The position numbers were made by a program, and so were the translations under genes. The notes under the pieces are model-generated. The model did no database searches. It was not told the origin of the DNA and was given only the letters and a program-made list of their open reading frames with translations. A DNA stretch of 19,436 nucleotides, taken from contig PKYM01000026.1 of NCBI GenBank assembly GCA_003132645.1, positions 1 to 19,436 on the forward strand, given 5' to 3'. Positions 6,526 through 15,147 of the stretch are shown piece after piece (the stretch's first letter is position 1; each line of letters begins with the position of its first letter). The stretch is from Actinomycetota bacterium. Lineage in GTDB: Bacteria > Actinomycetota > Thermoleophilia > UBA2241.

Positions 6526-9500
6526 ATGGAGCAGTTCAGAAGCCACGTCCTCGTCTGCACGGGTGGTGGGTGCATCGCATCCGGCGCTCTGGCGGTCAGC
6601 GCCGCCTTCAGCGAGGAGTTAAAGACCAAGGGTCTGGCCGAAGAGGTCCAGGTCGTCGAGACAGGTTGCCTGGGGCCTTGCGCCGTGGGACCGGTCGCGC
6701 TGATCTACCCGGACGGCGTCTTCTACCAGAACATCAAGGTGCCCGACGTCGCTGAGATCGTCGAGGAGCACCTTCTCAAGGGCCGCGTCGTGACACGTCT
6801 CGTGAGCCACGCGCCGGGCACCGACAAGTCGACCGCCGAGATGCACGACGTCGAGTTCTTCAACCGCCAGGTCAAGATCGTGCTGCGCAACTCGGGCCTG
6901 ATCGACCCCCTGAAGATCGAAGACTACGTCGCCCGCGACGGCTATGCGGCACTCGCCAAGGCGCTCGCCGGCCTGACCCCCGAACAGATCGTCGAAGAGG
7001 TCCTGGCCTCGGGCCTGCGCGGCCGTGGCGGAGCGGGTTTCCCGACCGGCCTCAAGTGGCGCTTCGCCCAGCAGCAGAAAGAGGAGACCAAGTACATCCT
7101 CTGTAACGCCGACGAAGGCGACCCGGGCGCGTTCATGGACCGCTCAGTGCTCGAAGGCGACCCGCACTCGGTGATCGAGGGCATGACCATCGGCGCCTAC
7201 GCGATCGGCGCCCATCAGGGCTATGTCTACGTGCGCGCCGAGTATCCGCTGGCCGTCGAACGCCTGCAGTACGCCATCGACCAGGCTCGTGAGTACGGCC
7301 TGCTCGGCGACGACATCATGGGCTCGGGCTTTGCCTTCGACCTCGAGATCCGCATGGGCTCCGGCGCCTTCGTCTGCGGCGAGGAGACCGCCCTCATGAC
7401 CTCTATCGAGGGTCACCGCGGCGAGCCTCGCCCGCGCCCGCCGTTCCCAGCGGTCAAGGGCCTCTGGGGCAAGCCCAGCGTGCTGAACAACGTCGAGACC
7501 TTCGCCAACATCAACCCCATCATCCTCAAGGGCGCCGAGTGGTTCGCCGCCACCGGCTCCGAGAAGAGCAAGGGCACCAAGGTCTTCGCCCTGGGCGGCA
7601 ACATCACCCATGCCGGCCTGGTCGAAGTGCCGATCGGCATGCAGCTCGGCGAGATCATCAACGAGATCGGCGGCGGCGTGCCCGGCGGCAAGGCCCTCAA
7701 GGCAGTGCAGCTCGGCGGCCCGTCGGGCGGTTGCGTACCGTACTGGCACCTCGACACGCCGGTCGACTATGAGTCCCTGCAGGAGCTCGGCGCCATCATG
7801 GGCTCCGGCGGTCTCGTCATCATGGACGAGGACTCGTGCATGGTCGACATGGCGCGCTTCTTCCTCGAGTTCACCCAGGAAGAGAGCTGCGGCAAGTGCC
7901 CGCCCTGCCGGGTCGGCACCAAGCGCATGCTCGAGATCGTCGAGCGGATCTGCACCGGCGAAGGTGAAGAGGGCGACATCGAGCGTCTCCAGGAGCTCGG
8001 CGCCATGATCAGCCAGACCGCGCTCTGCGGCCTCGGCCAGACGGCCCCCAACCCGGTGCTGTCGATGATCCGCCACTTCCGTCACGAGTGGGAAGCCCAC
8101 ATCCGCGACAAGCACTGCGAAGCCGGCGTCTGCGCGACCATGTTCAAGGCGCGCTGCACCAACGCCTGCCCCGCCGACGTCGACGTGCCGGGCTTCGTCA
8201 GCCTGGTCGGCGAGAAGCGCTTCGACGAAGCCCTCGTGCTGCATCGCGAGCGCAACCCGCTGGCTTCGATCTGCGGTCGCGTGTGCTTCCACCCCTGCGA
8301 GAGCAAGTGCCAGCGCGCCGGCTTCGACTCACCGGTCGCCATCCGTGGCGTCAAGCGCTTCATGACCGAGCAGGAGACCACCATCACCCTGCCCGAGATC
8401 CTCGTGAACGACGAGAACGCCAGGCGCAAGGTAGCCGTGATCGGTTCTGGTCCGGCCGGCCTGTCGTGCGCCTATTTCCTCGCCCGCCTCGGCTACAAGC
8501 CGACGATCTTCGAGGCCGAATCGACCCCGGGCGGCATGCTCGTGCAGGCCATCCCGGCCTACCGTCTGCCGCGCGAGGAGCTCGGCCGCGAGATCTCCAT
8601 GATCCAGGAGATGGGCGTGCGTCTCGAGTGCGACAAGGCGCTCGGTCGCGACTTCACCCTCAAGAGCCTGCGCGACGACGGCTACGAGGCAGTGTTCCTC
8701 GGCGTCGGCGCTCCGCAGGGCGCCCTCATCGGCGTGCCCGGCGAGGACGGCGAGGGTGTCACTGAGGCGCTCTCGTTCCTCAAGACCTACAACGTTGACG
8801 GCACGGTCGAAGTCGGCAAGCGCGTCGCGGTGATCGGCGGCGGCAACTCCGCCATCGACGCGGCCCGCACGGCCCTGCGCCTCGGCGCGGACCAGGTGAC
8901 GATCCTCTATCGCCGCACGCGCGCCCAGATGCCCGCGTGGGCCGAGGAGATCGACGCCGCCGAGGAGGAGCGCATCGTGCTCCAGCCGCTCGTCGCGCCG
9001 GTCGAGATCGTCCACGACGCCGCCGGCAAGCTGGTCGGCGTGAAGTGCCGGCCGATGACCCTCGGCGACTACGACTCGAGCGGCCGTCGCCGCCCGGTGG
9101 CCGGCCGCAACGCCGACTTCGTCGTCGAGTGCGACCAGGTGATCGCCGCGATCGGCCAGTGGCTCGACAGCGCGCCGCTGTTCGACGGCATCGACGTCGA
9201 GACCACCAAGAAGGGCTGGCTCAAGACCGACAAGGACGGCCGCACCTCGGCCGACTGGATCTTCGCCGGCGGCGACGCCGTCACGGGTCCGGCCTCGGTC
9301 GTGGGGGCCATCGGAGCCGGCGAGAAGGCCGCCGTCTCGATCGACGCCCGCCTCACGGGCTCAAACCACGCCTTCTGGCGTCGCGACGTCGCCGTCGACA
9401 CCGCGTTCGACCCCGACGCCGACCCCGAAGAGACACCCCGCGCCGGCGTACCCGTCGTGGCCGCCAACGTGCGCGTCGGCAGCTTCGACGAAGTCGAGCT

Positions 9501-9594
9501 CTCGTGGGCGGCCGAAGTGGCCGTCGCCGAGGCGCGACGCTGCCTGCGTTGTGACTACGGAAAGACCTGTGCCGAGACTGAGGTGAACCGCTGA
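6526..9594 (+). CDS. hydB: HydB fusion: 2Fe-2S domain, NuoF-like flavoprotein and GltD-like NAD(P)H oxidoreductase
   Basis: A 1022-residue continuous protein with three modules. Residues 5-95 are a thioredoxin-like 2Fe-2S domain (C11, C16, C48, C52). Residues about 115-540 are NuoF: FMN loop GRGGAGFPTG near 165, NADH segment CNADEGDPGAF near 193, SLBB region, and the N3-type cluster SCGKCPPC near 453 closed by CGLGQT near 501. Residues 540-1022 resemble GltD/NfnB: N-terminal cysteines in CTNACPADVDVPGF and CGRVCFHPCESKC for two [4Fe-4S] clusters, the FAD fold VAVIGSGPAGLSC near 636, the NAD(P)H fold VAVIGGGNSAIDAAR near 768, AGGDAVTGPASVV near 912, and a terminal CLRC. The usual HydB is shorter and ends in ferredoxin domains. 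The extra flavin site could connect the hydrogenase to NADPH. AAGGAAG lies 5 nt before the ATG; the stop overlaps hydA1 as TGATG. Confidence 0.93.
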   Translation: MEQFRSHVLVCTGGGCIASGALAVSAAFSEELKTKGLAEEVQVVETGCLGPCAVGPVALIYPDGVFYQNIKVPDVAEIVEEHLLKGRVVTRLVSHAPGTDKSTAEMHDVEFFNRQVKIVLRNSGLIDPLKIEDYVARDGYAALAKALAGLTPEQIVEEVLASGLRGRGGAGFPTGLKWRFAQQQKEETKYILCNADEGDPGAFMDRSVLEGDPHSVIEGMTIGAYAIGAHQGYVYVRAEYPLAVERLQYAIDQAREYGLLGDDIMGSGFAFDLEIRMGSGAFVCGEETALMTSIEGHRGEPRPRPPFPAVKGLWGKPSVLNNVETFANINPIILKGAEWFAATGSEKSKGTKVFALGGNITHAGLVEVPIGMQLGEIINEIGGGVPGGKALKAVQLGGPSGGCVPYWHLDTPVDYESLQELGAIMGSGGLVIMDEDSCMVDMARFFLEFTQEESCGKCPPCRVGTKRMLEIVERICTGEGEEGDIERLQELGAMISQTALCGLGQTAPNPVLSMIRHFRHEWEAHIRDKHCEAGVCATMFKARCTNACPADVDVPGFVSLVGEKRFDEALVLHRERNPLASICGRVCFHPCESKCQRAGFDSPVAIRGVKRFMTEQETTITLPEILVNDENARRKVAVIGSGPAGLSCAYFLARLGYKPTIFEAESTPGGMLVQAIPAYRLPREELGREISMIQEMGVRLECDKALGRDFTLKSLRDDGYEAVFLGVGAPQGALIGVPGEDGEGVTEALSFLKTYNVDGTVEVGKRVAVIGGGNSAIDAARTALRLGADQVTILYRRTRAQMPAWAEEIDAAEEERIVLQPLVAPVEIVHDAAGKLVGVKCRPMTLGDYDSSGRRRPVAGRNADFVVECDQVIAAIGQWLDSAPLFDGIDVETTKKGWLKTDKDGRTSADWIFAGGDAVTGPASVVGAIGAGEKAAVSIDARLTGSNHAFWRRDVAVDTAFDPDADPEETPRAGVPVVAANVRVGSFDEVELSWAAEVAVAEARRCLRCDYGKTCAETEVNR

Positions 9595-11366
9595 TGCCAA
9601 CCCTCACTGTAGACGACATCCAGGTCGAGGTGCCGGACGGAACGAGCATCCTGCAAGCCGCCCGGCAGGCCGGCTCGAAAGTTCCGAGCCTGTGCTACCT
9701 CGAAGACGTACAGACGATCGGCGCTTGCCGCGTCTGTCTGGTCGAGGTCGTGGGCGCCAAGGCGCTCGTGGCTTCGTGTGCCGCCCCCGCGGCCGAGGGG
9801 ATGGTCGTCAAGACCAACTCCGCGATCGCCCGCAAGGGACGCCAGACGGTGGTCGAGCTGCTGCTCTCCGAGCACGACGGCAACTGCCAGACCTGCGCCC
9901 GCAGCGCCGATTGCGAGCTGCGTATGCTGGCCCGTGACCTCGGCATCGACGAGATCCGCTACGAGGGCGACAAGGCCCAGAAGCAGATCGACGACTCCAC
10001 CCCCGCTCTCGTGCGCGACAGCGGCAAGTGCATCATGTGCCGGCGTTGCGTCACGGTCTGCAACGAGACCCAGGGCGTCGGCGCCCTGTTCCCCCAGGGC
10101 CGCGGCTTCACCACGGTGATCGGACCGGCCTTCGCCAGCGATCTCTCCGAGGTGACCTGCGTGCAGTGCGGCCAGTGTGCCGCCGTCTGCCCCGTGGGAG
10201 CGATCGTCGAGCGCGATCAGATCGACACGGTCTGGGCGGCGCTCGACGACCCCGACAAGCACGTCATCGTGCAGACCGCGCCGGCCATCCGCGCCGCTCT
10301 CGGCGAGGGCTTCGACTACGAGCCGGGCACCCTGGTGACCGGCAAGATGGTCTCCGCCCTGCGTCGGCTCGGCTTCGACGGCGTGTTCGACACCAACTTC
10401 GGCGCCGACCTCACGATCATCGAGGAAGGCACCGAGCTGCTCATGCGTCTCAAGGCGGCCCTGGTCGACAAGAAGGACGTCGCCCTGCCGATGTTCACGA
10501 GCTGCTCGCCGGGCTGGATCAACTACATGGAGCACTACAACCCGGACTTCCTGCCCAACCTCTCGAGCTGCAAGAGCCCGCAGCAGATGTTCGGCGCGGT
10601 GGCCAAGAGCTACTACGCCGAGAAGCTCGGCAAGAGGCCCGAGGACATCTTCGTCGCCTCCGTCATGCCGTGCACGGCCAAGAAGTTCGAAGCCCAGCGC
10701 CCCGAGATGGGTCGCAACGGCGTGCCCGACGTCGACGTCGTGCTCACCACGCGTGAGCTGGTGCGCATGATCAAACAGGCCGGCATCGACTTCGCGAGCC
10801 TGCCCGACCAGGTCCAGGACAGGCCGCTCGGCCTGTCGACCGGCGCGGCCGACATCTTCGCCAACACCGGCGGGGTCATGGAGGCTGCCCTGCGCACGGT
10901 CTACGAGATCGTCACCGGCAAGCCTTTCCCCTTCGAGAACCTGCACGTCGCACCGATCGAGGGGCTCGAGGGCATCAAGGAGGCCGCGGTGCTGATCGAG
11001 GGCACCGTGCCCGAGTGGTCGTTCCTCGAAGGCGTCACGGTGAAGGTCGCCGTGGCCCACACGCTGGGCAACGCCCAGAAGGTCATCGACGCCATCAAGA
11101 GCGGCGAGAAGGCCTATCACTTCGTCGAGATCATGACCTGCCCCGGCGGTTGCATCGGCGGCGGCGGCCAGCCGCGGCTCACCACGAACGCCGTGCGTGA
11201 GGCGCGCATCGCCGCCATCTACCAGGAGGACGAGGGCCGCGAGCTGCGCAAGTCGCACGAGAACCCGGCCGTCATCGAGCTCTACAGCGAGTACCTCGGA
11301 GACGCCAACGGCGAGAAAGCCCACCACCTCCTGCACACCGACTACACAGAGAAGGAGCTCGTCTAG
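9594..11366 (+). CDS. hydA: [FeFe] hydrogenase catalytic subunit HydA1
   Basis: A 590-residue group A [FeFe] hydrogenase with the full NuoG-like electron chain. C34, C45, C48 and C62 bind a 2Fe-2S cluster; H94, C98, C101 and C107 form the His-ligated cluster; ferredoxin motifs CIMCRRC near 146 and CVQCGQC near 189 follow. The H-cluster signatures are L1 TSCSPGW (302-308), L2 MPCTAKKFE (358-366) and L3 from E512 with C516 and C520 (CPGGCIGGGGQP). A small-subunit-type tail (SHENPAVIELY) ends the protein. L1 has Ser where well-studied enzymes have the proton-relay Cys. The position directly after hydB, overlapping by one base, supports an electron-bifurcating HydABC complex in the cytoplasm. HydE/F/G maturases are needed but not encoded here. 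Confidence 0.96.
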   Translation: MPTLTVDDIQVEVPDGTSILQAARQAGSKVPSLCYLEDVQTIGACRVCLVEVVGAKALVASCAAPAAEGMVVKTNSAIARKGRQTVVELLLSEHDGNCQTCARSADCELRMLARDLGIDEIRYEGDKAQKQIDDSTPALVRDSGKCIMCRRCVTVCNETQGVGALFPQGRGFTTVIGPAFASDLSEVTCVQCGQCAAVCPVGAIVERDQIDTVWAALDDPDKHVIVQTAPAIRAALGEGFDYEPGTLVTGKMVSALRRLGFDGVFDTNFGADLTIIEEGTELLMRLKAALVDKKDVALPMFTSCSPGWINYMEHYNPDFLPNLSSCKSPQQMFGAVAKSYYAEKLGKRPEDIFVASVMPCTAKKFEAQRPEMGRNGVPDVDVVLTTRELVRMIKQAGIDFASLPDQVQDRPLGLSTGAADIFANTGGVMEAALRTVYEIVTGKPFPFENLHVAPIEGLEGIKEAAVLIEGTVPEWSFLEGVTVKVAVAHTLGNAQKVIDAIKSGEKAYHFVEIMTCPGGCIGGGGQPRLTTNAVREARIAAIYQEDEGRELRKSHENPAVIELYSEYLGDANGEKAHHLLHTDYTEKELV

Positions 11367-11391
11367 CGAGACGACGCGGCGTGGTAAGCTG

Positions 11392-11429
11392 GCGGGCGGC
11401 AGCGACCTGAGCGGGTCGCCGCCGCCCGC
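11392..11429 (+). other. Strong GC hairpin between hydA1 and the receiver gene
   Basis: GCGGGCGGC (11392-11400) pairs with GCCGCCCGC (11421-11429) and GCGACC (11402-11407) pairs with GGTCGC (11414-11419), giving 15 bp with one A-C mismatch and a 6-nt loop (TGAGCG). No T-tract follows, so a plain intrinsic terminator is doubtful. It could be a leaky terminator, an RNase-protecting 3' structure for the hydrogenase mRNA, or a processing signal separating hydrogenase from sensor expression. Confidence 0.6.
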
Positions 11430-11455
11430 CGACCCCGACCGCGGGGAGTCCAATC

Positions 11456-11857
11456 ATGGCAGAGCAAAGTCTCATCCTGATCGTCGACGACGACTACGAC
11501 TTCCTCGAGATCAACCGTCACATCCTCGAGCGAGCCGGCTTTCGCGTCGCCACCGCCGCCAGCCCCACGCAGGCCATGGACCGCGTCGCTGCCGAAACCC
11601 CTGATCTCGTCATCACCGACCTCATGATGAGCGAGGTCGACTCGGGCTTTTCGCTCTCGCGCCGGCTGCGCGACGACCCCCGCACGGCCGCGGTGCCGAT
11701 CATCATGTCGACCTCGGTCACGACCGCCCTGGGACTCGACTTCACGCCGCACTCGGCCGACGACCTCGCCTCGATGAAGGTCGACGCCTACTTCGACAAA
11801 CCACTCGACCCGGTGGCCCTCGTGGCCAAGGTCCGCGAACTGCTCGGAGATGTGTGA
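11456..11857 (+). CDS. Stand-alone response-regulator receiver domain (1)
   Basis: A 133-residue single receiver domain with no output domain. It has the acidic pair in LIVDDDYD (D11, D12), the phosphorylated D55 (ITDLMM), T86 and K115 (DKP). The stretch between the Thr/Ser and the Lys is about 29 residues, longer than the roughly 22 of CheY, so the beta4-beta5 loop is enlarged; the receiver encoded at 15451 shares this trait. GGGGAG (11443-11448) lies 7 nt before the ATG. The stop overlaps the sensor kinase start as TGATG, so the two are probably a cognate pair. It may act as a phosphate shuttle or bind a protein target. Confidence 0.9.
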   Translation: MAEQSLILIVDDDYDFLEINRHILERAGFRVATAASPTQAMDRVAAETPDLVITDLMMSEVDSGFSLSRRLRDDPRTAAVPIIMSTSVTTALGLDFTPHSADDLASMKVDAYFDKPLDPVALVAKVRELLGDV

Positions 11858-13932
11858 TGCTGATCGGCGACGACGGACTCGTCACCACCATCAAGGAGCG
11901 CTGCCGGCGCTGTTATGCCTGCGTGCGCGAGTGCCCGGCCGAAGCCATCCGCATCGTCGATGGCCAGGCCAGCGTGATCCCCTCGCGGTGCATCGGCTGC
12001 GCGAACTGTTTTCGGGTGTGCTCCCAGAACGCCAAGCAGGCCTTCCGCGAGGTCGAGCGCACCTTCGACCTGCTGGCCTCGAGCGACACCGTCGTGGCCA
12101 TCGTCGCGCCTTCTTTTCCGGCTGAGTTCACCGACCTGAACGAGAGCCAGCTCGTCGGCATGATGCGCGGGCTCGGCTTCGCCGCCGTCCACGAGGTGGC
12201 CTTCGGCGCCGACCTCGTGGCGCGCGAGTTCGCCAGGCTGCTGGCCGCCGACGGCGACGAGCGCTACATCGCCACCCCCTGCCCGGCCGTCGTGTCGTTC
12301 GTGCGCAAGTACCACCCTCACCTCACGCCGTCGCTCGCGCCGATCGTCTCGCCGATGGTCGCCATGGCGCGCGTCATGCACGACCCCGCCATGCACGGCC
12401 CCGACGCGAAGGTCGTGTTCGTCGGCCCCTGCATCGCCAAGAAGGGCGAGGCGGCCAGCCCTGACATCATCTTCGAGATCGACGCCGTGCTGACGTTCAC
12501 CGAGCTGCGCCAGATGTTCGCCGAGCGCGACATCACATCGGCGCCCGACGCCGGCGACGGCACAGTCGACGGCGACGACGGCACCGGCGTGGTCGTCGGC
12601 GGCGACGGCGGGGCCGACGCGGCCGACGCCTTCGACCCGCCGCACGGCTCGCTGGGGTCGCTGTTTCCCCTGGCCCGCGGCCTGCTGCAGGCGGCCAACC
12701 TGCCCGAAGACCTGATCACCGGCGAGATCATCGCTGCCGACGGCAAGGAGAGCTTTGTCGAAGCGGTGAACGACTTCGAGCACGGTGAATCCGAGGTCCG
12801 CCTGCTCGACATCCTCGCCTGCGAGGGCTGCATCGCCGGTGTGGGCTTCAGCAACGACGACCCCCTCTACCGGCGCCGCGCCCAGATCAGCCGCCACACC
12901 ATGCGCCAGACCGACGGCTTCGACCAGGAGCTCTGGGAACGCAACATGACGGCCTTCGCCGGCCTCGACCTGTCGCGCGCCTACACTGCGCAGGACGAGC
13001 GCTTCCTGGTCGAACCCTCGGAGCGCGAGATCGCCGAGATCCTGCGCCGCATGAACAAGACGACCCCCGAAGACGAGCTCAACTGCGGCGCCTGCGGCTA
13101 CGGCACCTGCCGGCGTCACGCGGTGGCCGTCTACCAGGGCATCGCCGAAGAAGAGATGTGCCTGCAATTCGTGATCGAGAAGCTCTCGACCACCGTGGGC
13201 GACCTCGAGGACTCGCACCGCTCGCTCGATTCCACCAAGGAAGCCCTGGTCAAATCCGAGAAGCTCGCCAGCATGGGCCAGCTCGCGGCGGGCATCGCCC
13301 ACGAGGTCAACAATCCGCTCGGCATCCTCCTGCTGCAGGCCAACATCCTGCTCGAGGAGGTCGACACGAGCGAACCCATGGCCGACGACCTCAAGCTGAT
13401 CGTCGACCAGGCCAACCGCTGCAAGAAGATCATCTCGGGACTGCTCAACTTCGCCCGCCAGAGCCGCGTCGTGCGCCAGCCCACCGACCTCGTGGCGTTG
13501 ACCGAAGACACCCTGCGCACCATGCCGATCAACGAGAACATCATGGTGCGCATCGAGAGCACGATGGACGACCGGGTGGCCGAGCTCGATGCCGACCAGA
13601 TGGTCCAGGTGCTCACCAACCTGGTCTCCAACGCACAGCAGGCGATGCCCGACGGCGGCGCCCTGATCATCAACCTGAGCGACACGCCCGACGAGGTCAC
13701 CTTCATGGTCACCGACACCGGCGTCGGCATCCCCCACGAGAACATGGACAAGCTCTTCGACCCGTTCTTTACCACCAAGCAGGTGGGCAAGGGCACCGGC
13801 CTCGGGTTGGCCGTGACCCACGGCATCGTCAAGATGCACCGCGGCCAGATCAGGGTCGAATCCAACGCCGACCCCGCCGCCGGGCCCACCGAGACGACCT
13901 TCGTCGTCACGCTGCCGCGCCACGAGCTGTAG
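11857..13932 (+). CDS. Hydrogenase-like Fe-S sensor histidine kinase
   Basis: A 691-residue soluble sensor kinase. Two ferredoxin motifs open it (C16/19/22/26 and C45/48/51/55). Residues about 70-370 resemble the [FeFe]-hydrogenase core with altered signatures: TPCPAV (C142) for L1, GPCIAKKGE (C192) for L2, and ACEGC (C322, C325) for L3, one residue shorter than the catalytic CPGGC spacing and without GGGQP. A Gly/Asp-rich insert lies near 230-255. An FeS domain (C410, C413, C418, C435) precedes a coiled linker, HisKA with H482 (GIAHEVNNP), and HATPase (NLVSNAQQAM, DTGVG, DPFFTTK, GKGTGLGL). No PAS domain is seen. It plausibly senses H2, ferredoxin redox state or oxygen and phosphorylates the flanking receivers. 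ATG 11857 is preferred over GTG 11854 because GGAG lies 7 nt ahead. Confidence 0.88.
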   Translation: MLIGDDGLVTTIKERCRRCYACVRECPAEAIRIVDGQASVIPSRCIGCANCFRVCSQNAKQAFREVERTFDLLASSDTVVAIVAPSFPAEFTDLNESQLVGMMRGLGFAAVHEVAFGADLVAREFARLLAADGDERYIATPCPAVVSFVRKYHPHLTPSLAPIVSPMVAMARVMHDPAMHGPDAKVVFVGPCIAKKGEAASPDIIFEIDAVLTFTELRQMFAERDITSAPDAGDGTVDGDDGTGVVVGGDGGADAADAFDPPHGSLGSLFPLARGLLQAANLPEDLITGEIIAADGKESFVEAVNDFEHGESEVRLLDILACEGCIAGVGFSNDDPLYRRRAQISRHTMRQTDGFDQELWERNMTAFAGLDLSRAYTAQDERFLVEPSEREIAEILRRMNKTTPEDELNCGACGYGTCRRHAVAVYQGIAEEEMCLQFVIEKLSTTVGDLEDSHRSLDSTKEALVKSEKLASMGQLAAGIAHEVNNPLGILLLQANILLEEVDTSEPMADDLKLIVDQANRCKKIISGLLNFARQSRVVRQPTDLVALTEDTLRTMPINENIMVRIESTMDDRVAELDADQMVQVLTNLVSNAQQAMPDGGALIINLSDTPDEVTFMVTDTGVGIPHENMDKLFDPFFTTKQVGKGTGLGLAVTHGIVKMHRGQIRVESNADPAAGPTETTFVVTLPRHEL

Positions 13933-13974
13933 TGGCGCGCACCGACGGCGCTTGAAAGAAGCGAAAGGACTCCG

Positions 13975-15147
13975 GTGGCCGACAACCAGACGCTGAGCGT
14001 GATCATGGTCGACGACGAAGAGGCGCTTTGCCTGGGCGTGAAGCGCATCGTCGACCGCTACAGCTTCCATCTGCCCGACGTGCAAATCGACGTCGGCTAC
14101 GAGTTCGCTCACTTCCAGTCGGGCGAGGACTTCCTGACCGCCCTGGCCGACGGCGCCGAGCCCGACCTTCTGCTGCTCGACCTCAAGCTGCCCGGCATCG
14201 ACGGTCTCGACGTGCTCCAGCAGGTCAGCGACCAGGGCCGCGAGGCACTCACCCTGTTCATCACCGCCTACGCCACCTTCGAGACGGCCGTCAAGGCGAC
14301 CAAGCTCGGCGCCTACGACTTTCTGCCCAAGCCGTTCTCGCCCGACGAACTGCGCTACGGCCTGCGCAAGGCCTCGACGCAGCTCATCCTGAGCCGTCAG
14401 GCCCGGGCGCTGGCCGACGAACGGCGCCAGATCCGCTTCAACTTCATCTCGGTACTGGCCCACGAGCTCAAGTCACCGCTGAACGCCGTTCAGGGCTACC
14501 TGAACATCCTGCTCGACGACGTCCCCGGCGACGACCGCCGCATGATCGAGCGCTCGCTGCTGCGCCTCGACGGCATGAAGAAGCTGATCTTCGACCTGCT
14601 CGACCTGACTCGTATCGAGTCGGGACAGAAACAGCGCGTCTTCACCGACGTCGACCTGCGGGCGCTGGCGGCGGCCTCGATCGATCTGCTCCAGGGCGAG
14701 GCGGGCGAGCGCGGCATCGTCGTCGCCCTCGACTGTCCCGAGGGCCTCACCCTGCATGCCGACGCCGGCGAGATCGAGATCGTGCTCAACAACCTGGTCT
14801 CCAACGCGGTCAAGTACAACCGCGACGACGGGCGCGTCGATGTGAAGCTGCGGCGCGACGGCGAGACCGTCACACTGACGGTCGCCGACACCGGCATCGG
14901 CCTGACCGCGACCGAGGCGGCCAAGCTCTTCAACGAGTTCACCCGTATCAAGAACGAGCACACGGTGAACATCCTGGGCAGCGGCCTCGGGCTGTCGACG
15001 GTCAAGAAGCTCGCCAACCTGTACGGCGGCGACGCGACAGTGGCCAGCGTGGCCGGCGAAGGCAGCACGTTCACGGTCATGCTGGGCGACGCGGTGGCGA
15101 GCGAGACCCCCGCCGCCGACACGGTCACCACCTCGCCGGCAGGCTGA
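13975..15147 (+). CDS. Hybrid signalling protein: receiver - HisKA - HATPase
   Basis: A 390-residue soluble protein with a receiver at its N-terminus (VDDEEA, phosphoacceptor D69 in LLLLDLKLPGIDG, TAY, KPF), then a HisKA domain with H163 (VLAHELKSPLNAVQGY) and an HATPase domain (NLVSNAVKYN, DTGIGL, LFNEFTRI, GSGLGLSTVKKLA). This REC-first order means kinase activity is probably controlled by phosphorylation of the receiver, placing it downstream of another kinase, most simply the sensor encoded just before. It starts with GTG, with AAAGGA (13964-13969) 5 nt upstream. There is no DNA-binding domain. It is the last gene before a 303-bp gap with a terminator-like hairpin. Confidence 0.9.
   Translation: MADNQTLSVIMVDDEEALCLGVKRIVDRYSFHLPDVQIDVGYEFAHFQSGEDFLTALADGAEPDLLLLDLKLPGIDGLDVLQQVSDQGREALTLFITAYATFETAVKATKLGAYDFLPKPFSPDELRYGLRKASTQLILSRQARALADERRQIRFNFISVLAHELKSPLNAVQGYLNILLDDVPGDDRRMIERSLLRLDGMKKLIFDLLDLTRIESGQKQRVFTDVDLRALAAASIDLLQGEAGERGIVVALDCPEGLTLHADAGEIEIVLNNLVSNAVKYNRDDGRVDVKLRRDGETVTLTVADTGIGLTATEAAKLFNEFTRIKNEHTVNILGSGLGLSTVKKLANLYGGDATVASVAGEGSTFTVMLGDAVASETPAADTVTTSPAG

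Noticed and set aside
8150..9594. Separate glutamate synthase small subunit gene
   Set aside because: The GltD-like part is in the same uninterrupted frame as HydB, with no stop, ribosome site or GltB partner.
5589..11366. Respiratory complex I (NuoEFG)
   Set aside because: The NuoG-like protein carries a full H-cluster domain with L1, L2 and L3, and no membrane or quinone-binding subunits are encoded.
9555..14463. Very long minus-strand open frames opposite hydA1 and the sensor kinase
   Set aside because: They are antisense shadows caused by strong third-position G/C bias; the plus-strand products carry complete Fe-S, H-cluster and kinase motifs.
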